NCBI GenBank assembly: GCA_945896765.1 | Contig: CAMDEL010000052.1 | Location: 1-8,947, forward strand | From: Singulisphaera sp. GP187 | GTDB lineage: Bacteria > Planctomycetota > Phycisphaerae > Phycisphaerales > SM1A02 | Reading direction: 5' to 3' | DNA length: 8,947 bases | Shown here: piece by piece, positions 1 to 6,165 of the stretch | How positions within the stretch are numbered: position 1 is the stretch's first letter | How the letters are laid out: every line of letters starts with the position of its first letter | Notes under the pieces: generated by a model | Seen by the model: only the letters and a program-made list of their open reading frames with translations | The model's database searches: none | Told to the model about the DNA's origin: nothing | Made by a program: the position numbers and the translations under genes

Positions 1-19
1 ATATCGTACGTCCTACTCA

Positions 20-748
20 GTGGAACTCTTCACCTTCGACAACCTCATCGCGTTTGTCACGCTCAGCGGTTTGGAGATCGTTCTGGGCATCGACAATGTG
101 GTTTATATCGCAATTCTGTGTGGTCGATTGCCAGAAAAACAGCGAGAACGTGCCAGATTCTGGGGACTCGCGTTGGCAATGGGAATTCGCATTCTGCTCT
201 TGCTGTGTATCGACTGGCTTGCGAAACTGACAACTCCCCTCTTTGCTATGTCTGTCATGGGCCATTCTGTCGAGCCAAGCGTTCGCGATCTTGTGTTGGG
301 AATCGGCGGCCTTGTTCTGATGACCAAAGCTGTTCTGGAGATGCATCATCAAGTCGAATCGCCGCACGAATCTTCCAAGCCCACCGCCAAGCGCGCTGCA
401 CTTTCGATCATCCTCGCTCAGATTTGTTTGATGGACATCATCTTCTCAATCGACTCTGTCATCACTGCGATTGGTATGGCGAACAATCTGACCATTATGA
501 TTTCGGCAATCGTCTTGGCAGTCTTGGTGATGATGATCTTTGCGGGAGCGGTTTCGAGAGTCATCGAGCGTCATCCAACTCTCAAGACACTCGCGCTTTC
601 ATTCCTCGTGCTGATCGGCGCTGCCCTGATTCTTGAATCTGTTCATGTCTCCTTTCCAAAGGGTGCGATCTATTTCACGATGGCGTTCTCGCTGGTGATC
701 GAAATGATCAATCTGAAAGTGCGGGCGAAAGCCAACGCTCGCAAATAA
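20..748 (+). CDS. TerC family integral membrane protein
   Basis: This 242-residue protein belongs to the TerC family (TerC/YgdQ/YoaE-like), multi-pass inner-membrane proteins linked to tellurium resistance and, in several bacteria, to manganese or other metal export. The two family half-motifs are visible. 'LEIVLGIDN' lies at residues 18-26 with acidic E19 and D25, and 'MDIIFSIDS' at 138-146 with D139 and D145. About seven hydrophobic helices are present, interrupted by a basic loop near 36-48 and a charged loop near 107-126. The length is normal for a single-domain member. The chosen start is GTG; it gives the usual short N-terminus before the first helix. The frame is open upstream to the window edge and no good ribosome binding site is seen, so the start could lie a few codons earlier. 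It converges on the dehydrogenase gene. The family call is secure; the transported ion is not known. Confidence 0.9.
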   Translation: MELFTFDNLIAFVTLSGLEIVLGIDNVVYIAILCGRLPEKQRERARFWGLALAMGIRILLLLCIDWLAKLTTPLFAMSVMGHSVEPSVRDLVLGIGGLVLMTKAVLEMHHQVESPHESSKPTAKRAALSIILAQICLMDIIFSIDSVITAIGMANNLTIMISAIVLAVLVMMIFAGAVSRVIERHPTLKTLALSFLVLIGAALILESVHVSFPKGAIYFTMAFSLVIEMINLKVRAKANARK

Positions 749-761
749 ACACTCCAAAAAG

Positions 762-787
762 AAAAAACCCCCAGCAAATGCCGAGGG
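762..787 (-). terminator. Intrinsic terminator of the sugar dehydrogenase gene
   Basis: Read on the minus strand, CCCTCGGC (787-780), loop ATTT and GCTGGGGG (775-768) form an 8-bp stem with two G-U pairs, followed at once by six T residues (767-762). It starts 37 bases after the stop codon of the minus-strand dehydrogenase gene. On the plus strand the two G-U pairs become A-C mismatches and the trailing T run is poor. It is therefore expected to work mainly for the minus strand, although it lies only 14 bases past the terC stop codon. Confidence 0.85.
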
Positions 788-824
788 TTTGACTTTCAAG
801 TTTTCTGCTGGAATCCCGCCCGAA

Positions 825-2210
825 TCACGTACCCCAATTGCTAAGCAAAATAGTCAAGTCTCCACCGTCCGTATATCCGTCATCATTGATATCTCCGCAC
901 ACTGTCGCCCAACAACTGAGCAAGATTGTCAAATCTCCGCCATCAACGAAACCGTCAAGGTTCAAATCAGCTGGATTCGCAGGCGGCGGTGGATTGCAAA
1001 CAACTTCACCTGATGCAGGCACGATCTTGTAGATCTGACCGCCGTGGTCGGCCATATAGATCTCGCCGAGGGCGTCTTCGCCGAATGCCACGACTTGATT
1101 CACCGTTTGGCCACCAAGTGCAATCTGTAACTCTGAATTACGCGTCACGAATTCCGTAACAACTCCACTGGCCATCTTGAACGACCACGAATTGTTCGTG
1201 CCGTAGTCGACATAGAAGTAGATGCCCTGCATGTCGGGCATAGCGCAGCCACGATAGACATTGCCGCCCGTGATTGAATAACCACCTGCAGTGGTGTGGG
1301 CGTAGGTGCGGACCGGCGCCGTTAGCAATGGGCTGCCGAACGTGCAGCCGGTGAGTCCAGTGGAGCTGGCGCCTTCTGTGCAGCGCCAACCATAGTTGCG
1401 GCCACCTGCAGTGGCACTCGGTTCAAAGTCCACTTCCTCGACTGCATTCTGCCCAACGTCTGCGATGTACATATCACCGTTCGCGCTGTCGAAGCACCAC
1501 CGCCAAGGGTTTCGCAAACCATAGGACCAGACCGTGTCATCAGCTGTGGTCGATCCACCAGCAAACGGATTGCCTGCTGGAATCGTGTAGTAAGGGGAGG
1601 CACCACCAACAGTCGGAGTGATGCGGTGCATCTTGCCCAATCTGCTGCTGAGATTCTGGGCCACGTTGCCAGGATCATTCGCACTTCCACCATCACCCGT
1701 ACCCATATAAAGATTGCGAGTACCAGGCTTGAAGTGGATGTCGCCTCCGTTATGGTTCGAATATGGATCCGACCAAGTCATCATCACGACGCCAGCGGCG
1801 TTGGCAACGTTGGGGTCGGTCGCTGACACCGTATAACGCGCTAGGTTGTTGGTGCCTGTCCCGGTGTAGTAAACATAGAACTGGCCGTTGGTCGCATAGT
1901 CCGGATCGAATGCCATACCGAGCAAACCCATCTCATCACTCGTCGATGCACCACCTGCTACCAACGGATCGATGTTCAAGAAAGAGGTCGCGAGCAACGC
2001 GGGAGTGGTTCCAAGGGTAATGATGCGAATTCGTCCTGCCTTCTCCAACACAAAAATGCGACTGGTATCTCCAGGAGCACTTGCGATGCAGGTTGGATAA
2101 ACCAGTCCAGTACCAATGACCAACTTTGGTTTGATCGCAGTGACTCCTGCAGAGGCAGTCGAAGCGATGATGGCGGATATCCCAATAATGGAAGCAAGTT
2201 TTAGGCGCAT
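825..2210 (-). CDS. Exported PQQ-type glucose/sorbosone dehydrogenase with C-terminal dockerin-like domain
   Basis: The 461-residue protein begins with a Sec signal peptide (about 1-21, 'ASTASA' before the likely cut). A six-bladed beta-propeller of the glucose/sorbosone dehydrogenase (GSDH) family fills about 28-398. Family motifs in order are 'GLLGMAFDPDY' (95-105), 'NHNGGDIHF' (152-160, probable catalytic H153), 'YMGTGDGG' (168-175), 'YGLRNPWRW' (230-238, R233 probably contacting the quinone), 'ADVGQN' (250-255) and 'GRNYGW' (270-275). Such enzymes oxidise sugars or related polyols with pyrroloquinoline quinone; the substrate cannot be told here. After a proline linker (407-410), two EF-hand-like dockerin loops follow at about 415-432 and 440-457, each ending 'GGDLTILLS'. 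They bind calcium in known dockerins. The ATG start lacks a strong Shine-Dalgarno (only GAGA about 6 bases upstream). A promoter candidate and a clear terminator suggest a single-gene transcript. Confidence 0.9.
   Translation of the reverse strand: MRLKLASIIGISAIIASTASAGVTAIKPKLVIGTGLVYPTCIASAPGDTSRIFVLEKAGRIRIITLGTTPALLATSFLNIDPLVAGGASTSDEMGLLGMAFDPDYATNGQFYVYYTGTGTNNLARYTVSATDPNVANAAGVVMMTWSDPYSNHNGGDIHFKPGTRNLYMGTGDGGSANDPGNVAQNLSSRLGKMHRITPTVGGASPYYTIPAGNPFAGGSTTADDTVWSYGLRNPWRWCFDSANGDMYIADVGQNAVEEVDFEPSATAGGRNYGWRCTEGASSTGLTGCTFGSPLLTAPVRTYAHTTAGGYSITGGNVYRGCAMPDMQGIYFYVDYGTNNSWSFKMASGVVTEFVTRNSELQIALGGQTVNQVVAFGEDALGEIYMADHGGQIYKIVPASGEVVCNPPPPANPADLNLDGFVDGGDLTILLSCWATVCGDINDDGYTDGGDLTILLSNWGT
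828..968 (-). repeat. Duplicated dockerin-like calcium-loop segment within the coding region
   Basis: The last 47 codons of the dehydrogenase hold two related copies, DLNLDGFVDGGDLTILLS and DINDDGYTDGGDLTILLS, separated by a short 'CWATVCG' link. The DNA is also similar: 'agtcaagtctccaccgtc' near 854 against 'tgtcaaatctccgccatc' near 928 on the plus strand. This is the usual tandem F-hand duplication of type I dockerins. D/N residues sit at loop positions 1, 3, 5, 9 and 12, as expected for calcium binding. Confidence 0.8.
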
Positions 2211-2252
2211 TTTTTCTCGATATGGGTTTTGTATGTTCAGTGAAACTAAGAA

Positions 2253-2280
2253 ACTATAGCCTCCATTTCGCCATTTCCAA
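2253..2280 (-). promoter_or_regulatory. Candidate sigma-70-type promoter for the sugar dehydrogenase gene
   Basis: On the minus strand TTGGAA (2280-2275) and TATAGT (2258-2253) are separated by 16 bases. They match the -35 and -10 consensus at 4 and 5 of 6 positions. Transcription would start near 2246, about 36 bases before the ATG at 2210. The position fits a gene whose upstream neighbour probably ends at the hairpin just before. This is a pattern match only. Confidence 0.4.
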
Positions 2281-2281
2281 A

Positions 2282-2300
2282 AGAAAAATGAGGTTTTTCT
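2282..2300 (-). terminator. Weak AT-rich hairpin after the M28 peptidase gene
   Basis: On the minus strand AGAAAAA (2300-2294), loop CCTCA and TTTTTCT (2288-2282) form a 7-bp stem about 20 bases after the peptidase stop codon, followed by three more T residues. It has the position of a terminator, but the stem is almost all A-T, so termination is doubtful. The rest of the 109-base gap to the dehydrogenase gene holds only the promoter candidate. Confidence 0.35.
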
Positions 2301-2319
2301 AAAAAATTCGACTCCAAGG

Positions 2320-4431
2320 TCATTTCTCTAACAAAATCTCTTCCAGTCGCTGCGCAGAAGCGCAAAGTTGCGCCGCAGCAGCTGTAGCCCCAGCTCCATC
2401 CGGCGCATCCTCAAACGACGGAAGTGCAGACCCCTTGTACCCACTATCGCGATCTGAAGCGATTAAAAGGTTCCGAAACCATGGACGACCCGGAAGTCCA
2501 GATTCATCCAAGAGCGCTCGATCGATTGCGCGCGCCCGCCGAGCGAGAATTTGCGCGGACGCAACATCAGCTTGCGAGGATGCGGCGATCACCTTTGCAT
2601 CGAATGCGCGAGCGGCATCTTCGAGTTTTGCAAAGCAATCATCGACTTGCTGGACTGCTGCAATTCGCATTGCATCCTCTTTTCCAGGATGACTTTTTAT
2701 TGCCGCTTGCAGATCTGCGCAATTCTTGCGGATCGCTTCGACCAACGAAAGCGCTGACACTGGCGGCACAGTGCGGTCTGCAATTTCGATCGCTGTTGCA
2801 AGAGTCGCGCGCGTGACAATCATTGCGCTGAAATAGTCTTCGCCGACACTCTTTCGATACCAAGCAACTGTGTCATAGTTTGAGTGATAGCTCGTTCCTG
2901 GAGCACCGCCGGCACCGATTGTGATTGATGGCACCGCGCATCGAAAGAGAAAACCAACATGGTCGCTTCCACCACCGATCATTCCAATTTTCGCAGGATC
3001 AATACCGCACGCTTTCGCCACGGCATTTTTTACAGATGGCGATGCGCCAACTCCCAAGTTGAGTCCCATCGATGCCATATCCAAATTGATATACGCGCTC
3101 GCATTCGCCAATTCGTCTTCGTGTGCTTCGACCCATTCGGTAGAGCCGATGATGCCAAATTCTTCCGCGCCCCAAGCGCAAAACAAGATGTCGCTCTTTG
3201 GCAGCAAGCCCTTCGCCGCACACTCTGCAAAAGCGCGCGCTGTTTCCATCAAAACAATTGTTCCTGCAAGTGGATCTGCCGCGCCAAATCCCCACGCATC
3301 ATGATGGCAACCAATGACAACAAACGATCCATCGTTGGCGCTCCCCTTCAGACGAGCAATGACATTTGCAGTGCGACGAATTTCTCGTTTCTGTTCGACT
3401 TTCATTCGCACTTGAAGCGCTGAACCACCTTCAATGCGATACGGCATCGCAAGCCCTCCGCGCCACGAAGCGTCGGTCACTTCACTGCCTGTCATCTTCG
3501 CCAGAATCTGTCCCGCCGCACCATATCCAATGGGCTGTACAGGAATCTTGGGGAGGTCGATCGCATCTGGATCAAGACGGGCCGCATCTTTTGTAGCAGG
3601 TTTTCCAGGCGTGAGTGGATCACCTGGATATGGAAGACTCACAATTGATCCGCGCTGAATGCATGTGTCATTCGCCCATGGTCCTGCTGGATAGACATCG
3701 CCCTTCTTGAATCCGCTGTCTGCAGGATCGATATAAATCAAGAGCCCTGCAGCGCCCGCTTCTTGTGCGAACTTCACTTTGTATCCACGAAAATTTCCGC
3801 CATATCGCGCGATGACGATCTTGCCTTTCACATCCACACCGAGTTCTTTCAATCGTGCAAAGTCTTCGCGTGTTCCATAATTTGCATACACGACTTCGCA
3901 GGTGATATCACCCGATGCGCTGTATGCATTCCAACCCCACGTCAGGTCTGAATGCGCCGCGGCTGGATCTTCGGCGAGATTTTTTTCGATGACCGAAAGA
4001 ACGCCACGGCGAGTTGACGGAGCCGTTGGATTTGCGCCGGCATCATCAGTTTTATCAACGATCTCAACTCGCGCTGAAATTGGCCTGGAAAGAAGCGGCC
4101 AGAATTCATGCGTCTCCACCATCAATCCCATCTTGCGAAATGCCAAATCGATTCTTCGAATCTCTCTTGCATCGCCATCTGTTCCTGCGACATGCGGTTC
4201 GCCACCGAGCAAGTCGTGCCACTCACGCAAACGAAGTGCGCTCGGCACAGATTCGAGCGAATTGAGTATTGGTGAATCAGAAGTTGGAACAGGTTGACCT
4301 GCTTTCGCCTCAATTGGCGCGGCTGGAGTTTGCGCCAAGGTCAGCGCAGGAAATACCATCAGCGCAATCGCGACAACGCAAATCACTTCGCCGCGCCCAA
4401 GACCTGAGGCCACGGATTTCCAACGTGACAA
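2320..4431 (-). CDS. Exported M28 zinc metallopeptidase, glutamate carboxypeptidase II (PSMA) type
   Basis: A protein of up to 703 residues with the three-part build of the PSMA/transferrin-receptor branch of family M28. A hydrophobic signal segment (about 17-34, ending 'LTLAQ') is followed by a protease-associated domain (about 165-330) inserted in the catalytic domain, and a C-terminal dimerisation-like helical domain (about 560-703, with 'LPGRPWFRNLL' near 646). Aligning by eye to human PSMA, the two-zinc ligands are conserved: H376 in 'GCHHDAW', D386 in 'AADP', E423/E424 in 'WGAEEFG', D451 in 'INLD' and H516 in 'SYHSNYD'. It probably trims peptides, with acidic C-terminal residues possible, outside the cytoplasm. 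The start is uncertain. TTG at 4431 gives a basic n-region but overlaps msrBA by 49 bases; GTG at 4413 is possible; GTG at 4386 gives a 4-base GTGA overlap but an n-region without basic residues. Confidence 0.9.
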   Translation of the reverse strand: MSRWKSVASGLGRGEVICVVAIALMVFPALTLAQTPAAPIEAKAGQPVPTSDSPILNSLESVPSALRLREWHDLLGGEPHVAGTDGDAREIRRIDLAFRKMGLMVETHEFWPLLSRPISARVEIVDKTDDAGANPTAPSTRRGVLSVIEKNLAEDPAAAHSDLTWGWNAYSASGDITCEVVYANYGTREDFARLKELGVDVKGKIVIARYGGNFRGYKVKFAQEAGAAGLLIYIDPADSGFKKGDVYPAGPWANDTCIQRGSIVSLPYPGDPLTPGKPATKDAARLDPDAIDLPKIPVQPIGYGAAGQILAKMTGSEVTDASWRGGLAMPYRIEGGSALQVRMKVEQKREIRRTANVIARLKGSANDGSFVVIGCHHDAWGFGAADPLAGTIVLMETARAFAECAAKGLLPKSDILFCAWGAEEFGIIGSTEWVEAHEDELANASAYINLDMASMGLNLGVGASPSVKNAVAKACGIDPAKIGMIGGGSDHVGFLFRCAVPSITIGAGGAPGTSYHSNYDTVAWYRKSVGEDYFSAMIVTRATLATAIEIADRTVPPVSALSLVEAIRKNCADLQAAIKSHPGKEDAMRIAAVQQVDDCFAKLEDAARAFDAKVIAASSQADVASAQILARRARAIDRALLDESGLPGRPWFRNLLIASDRDSGYKGSALPSFEDAPDGAGATAAAAQLCASAQRLEEILLEK

Positions 4432-5519
4432 ACACGCCCCGTCTTATCCACATAATCCTGATGATATTCCTCGGCTGGACAGAACTTCTTTGCCAATTCA
4501 ACTTGAGTTGCAATCGGACGGCTGAACTTCTTTTCGCTGGTCAACTTTGCGACGAGATCTTTGGCTTGCGCGAGTTGCTCTGGCGTCGAACAATAAATGC
4601 CACTGCGATACTGCGACCCAGAATCCGGCCCCTGACGATTGACTTGCGTCGGATCGTGCATCAAGAAAAATCCTTCTGCAAGTTGTCGAAATGAAATCAC
4701 CGTCGGATCGAAGACCACTTTCACACTCTCGGCGTGTCCAGTCTCTCCACCACAGACTTGCTCATAAGTCGGATTCTCTTTCGTCCCTTGCATGTATCCA
4801 CTCTCTGCGGTGATTACTCCAGGGGCTTCTTGAAAAATGTGCTCGACTCCCCAGAAACATCCTCCTGCAAAGTATGCGGTCTCACTCTTGATTGGTTCGC
4901 TTGTCGCTGGCATCTTCGTTCCTTTCTCTACAAAAACAAGTGCTGCACTGTTGAGACAATATCGTAATCCTGTTGGGGCGGGGCCATCCTCAAAGACATG
5001 ACCAAGATGCGAAGTGCATCGTGCGCAGTTGATCTCGGTTCGTTCCATACCGTGTGCGCCGTCCACTTTTTCGCTGACATGCGCAGGATCAACGGGCGAA
5101 AAGAAACTCGGCCATCCAGTTCCTGAATTGAATTTGCTATCGCTGGAAAAAAGCGGCAGTCCGCAAACCACGCAGCAATATTCCCCCTGCTTTTTGTTGT
5201 CAACCAAATTGCCGCAAAAGGCAGGTTCTGTTCCAGAATTCTGTGTCACGCGAAATGCTTCGGGGCTTAACTTCTTGGCCAACTCTGCGATTTCGGTTTT
5301 GGAAAGTGGCGTGATATCGAAACCAGATTTGGAATAGGTTCGTTTGGAAGGAAGAGTCGATTTCGTTGTCATTTCTTTCGTGTCCTGTTGTGATTTGGAA
5401 TCTGAAGGAGTCTGCTTCACCGTTTCATCGGCACGAGCATCAGATACTTCGCACGATGGAAGAATGAATAGCGCAAGCGTTGTTCCGATTGCGCAGAGAA
5501 TTGCATGTGTTCGCGTCAT
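4383..5519 (-). CDS. msrBA: Exported MsrB-MsrA fusion, bifunctional methionine sulfoxide reductase (probable lipoprotein)
   Basis: This 378-residue protein joins two enzymes that reduce the R (MsrB) and S (MsrA) forms of methionine sulfoxide. From the ATG at 5519 it starts with a basic, hydrophobic leader ending 'LPSC' (C23), a likely but atypical lipobox (P at -2). A polar linker runs to about 58. MsrB (about 65-203) shows zinc-site pairs C116/C119 ('CVVC') and C165/C168 ('CARC'), 'GTGWPSF' (133-139) and catalytic C188 in 'RYCLNSAAL'. MsrA (about 214-370) shows 'GGCFWG' with catalytic C221, 'HDPTQVNRQGPDSGSQYRSG' (288-307) and 'EEYHQDY' (350-356). C347 and C364 are possible resolving cysteines. 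A GTG at 5540 would add seven residues; neither start has a clear Shine-Dalgarno. The gene precedes the M28 peptidase, with overlapping ends. Order B then A is the reverse of PilB-type fusions. Confidence 0.92.
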   Translation of the reverse strand: MTRTHAILCAIGTTLALFILPSCEVSDARADETVKQTPSDSKSQQDTKEMTTKSTLPSKRTYSKSGFDITPLSKTEIAELAKKLSPEAFRVTQNSGTEPAFCGNLVDNKKQGEYCCVVCGLPLFSSDSKFNSGTGWPSFFSPVDPAHVSEKVDGAHGMERTEINCARCTSHLGHVFEDGPAPTGLRYCLNSAALVFVEKGTKMPATSEPIKSETAYFAGGCFWGVEHIFQEAPGVITAESGYMQGTKENPTYEQVCGGETGHAESVKVVFDPTVISFRQLAEGFFLMHDPTQVNRQGPDSGSQYRSGIYCSTPEQLAQAKDLVAKLTSEKKFSRPIATQVELAKKFCPAEEYHQDYVDKTGRVCHVGNPWPQVLGAAK

Positions 5520-5598
5520 GAGTGAATAAGGATAGGTCACAAAATTGATTCATTCGACAATTTATGAGAGATAAAAAAACAGCGTAAATTGAATAAGT

Positions 5599-5630
5599 TT
5601 GACGCAGAAAAGTTTCTGACAACGTATACT
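5599..5630 (+). promoter_or_regulatory. Candidate ssrA promoter region with a palindrome in its spacer
   Basis: TTGACG (5599-5604) and TATACT (5625-5630) resemble -35 and -10 boxes and lie just upstream of the tmRNA, but the 20-base spacer is longer than normal. A perfect inverted repeat, CAGAAA-AG-TTTCTG (5605-5618), sits inside the spacer. Transcription from here would leave a leader of roughly 14 bases to be removed by RNase P. The same 130-base divergent gap must also carry the msrBA promoter, for which no convincing boxes were found. Confidence 0.3.
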
Positions 5631-5651
5631 TATGGTTGATCTTTGACAATC

Positions 5652-5999
5652 GGGGCCGAATTGGCTTCGACCGGCCAGCATGGTCTGTCGTCGCGCGTCG
5701 TGGAGCATCCAGGCCACGTAAAAAGGATGCAAAACACGTCTGCAAACACGCAGTACGCACTCGCGGCCTAATTTGGCCACGCGGCCACCCCGTCTGACGT
5801 CCGATGAGGCGGGGGGCCGACACAAATCGGACTGGTTCCAAAGGGCTGGCACGCCGTGGAGGAACGAGAAAATTGCGTGCCAAGGTTTGCTGCACGCCGC
5901 CGTCCAACGGAGCGCAGACCGAGATTGAATGGACGGCTACACGCGTAGATGCGGCTTTTCATATGGATCGGCACAGGGGTTCGACTCCCCTCGGCTCCA
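5652..5999 (+). ncRNA. ssrA: Transfer-messenger RNA (tmRNA), one-piece
   Basis: tmRNA frees stalled ribosomes and tags the unfinished protein for degradation. The 5' GGGGCCG (5652-5658) pairs with CGGCTCC (5992-5998) as a 7-bp acceptor stem. Its third pair is G-U, the alanyl-tRNA synthetase signature. The discriminator is A5999; CCA is not encoded and must be added. The T arm is AGGGG-TTCGACT-CCCCT (5975-5991). Pseudoknot 1 has CGTGG/CCACG (5699-5703 with 5714-5718) and GCATCC/GGATGC (5705-5710 with 5725-5730). Pseudoknot 2 has CCCCG/CGGGG (5788-5792 with 5810-5814) and GTCCGAT/ATCGGAC (5799-5805 with 5826-5832). Further long stems are TGGCACGC/GCGTGCCA (5847-5854 with 5875-5882) and CCGTCCA/TGGACGG (5900-5906 with 5930-5936). 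The 348-base length is normal, and there is no sign of a permuted two-piece form. Confidence 0.97.
5742..5771 (+). other. tmRNA proteolysis-tag reading frame (ANTQYALAA)
   Basis: The resume codon is placed at GCA 5742, nucleotide 91 of the RNA and 11 bases after pseudoknot 1. In E. coli it lies at about nucleotide 90 with a similar gap. The frame reads A-N-T-Q-Y-A-L-A-A and stops at TAA (5769-5771). The end ALAA is the conserved degron recognised by ClpXP. The same frame is open further upstream, so the first residue is inferred from spacing; the C-terminal half is certain. Confidence 0.85.
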
Positions 6000-6000
6000 T

Positions 6001-6151
6001 TTTTACGCTCGCCTGCGCTCGCTGGACTGAGTTTTACGGGCGCCTTCGCGCCCGCTTGTTTCACGCTTGCCTGCGCTCGCTGTTTGGGTTCACGCTCGCT
6101 AGTTTTACGGGCGCCTGCGTTCGCTGGATTGGTTTCACGTGTGCCTTCGTA
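6001..6151 (+). repeat. Degenerate tandem ~30-bp extragenic repeats, block A
   Basis: About five to six imperfect units begin at 6001, 6032, 6059, 6089 (short), 6103 and 6133 (decayed). Each starts TTTtACG or TTTCACG and continues CTCGCCTGCGCTCGCTGG or a variant. The block begins two bases after the last tmRNA base and runs up to the ribosome binding site of the sigma-factor gene. The same unit recurs at 7385-7473. It is GC-richer than its surroundings, and no real gene lies in it. Confidence 0.85.
6037..6061 (+). terminator. Possible ssrA terminator formed by a repeat variant
   Basis: CGGGCGC (6037-6043), loop CTTC and GCGCCCG (6048-6054) form a perfect 7-bp GC stem followed by the T-rich CTTGTTT. 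It is about 38 bases after the tmRNA 3' end and is the only strong hairpin there, so it is the best terminator candidate. The T tract is interrupted, which lowers confidence. Confidence 0.4.
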
Positions 6152-6155
6152 TTAA

Positions 6156-6165
6156 AAGGTGGATC
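6156..6165 (+). promoter_or_regulatory. Ribosome binding site deciding the sigma-factor start
   Basis: AAGG (6156-6159), within AAAAGGTGG, lies six bases before the ATG at 6166. It supports that ATG over the in-frame GTG at 6139, which falls inside the repeat block and has no such site. Confidence 0.7.

Noticed and set aside
20..748. TerC as part of a tellurite-resistance (ter) gene cluster
   Set aside because: No terZABDEF-type gene lies beside it in the window; a lone TerC-family protein is common and does not imply tellurite resistance.
2424..2816. Plus-strand open frames within the M28 peptidase gene
   Set aside because: They are antisense to a well-conserved metallopeptidase, have no recognisable domains, and show no ribosome binding sites.
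5988..6010. tmRNA 3' end as the attachment site of an integrated element
   Set aside because: ssrA is a frequent integration site, but no duplicate of the 3' end (GGTTCGACTCCCCTCGGCTC) and no integrase gene is visible in the window. The element could extend beyond it, but nothing here supports that.
6001..6151. CRISPR array
   Set aside because: The units are directly adjacent, degenerate and of uneven length, with no distinct spacers, and no cas gene is present.
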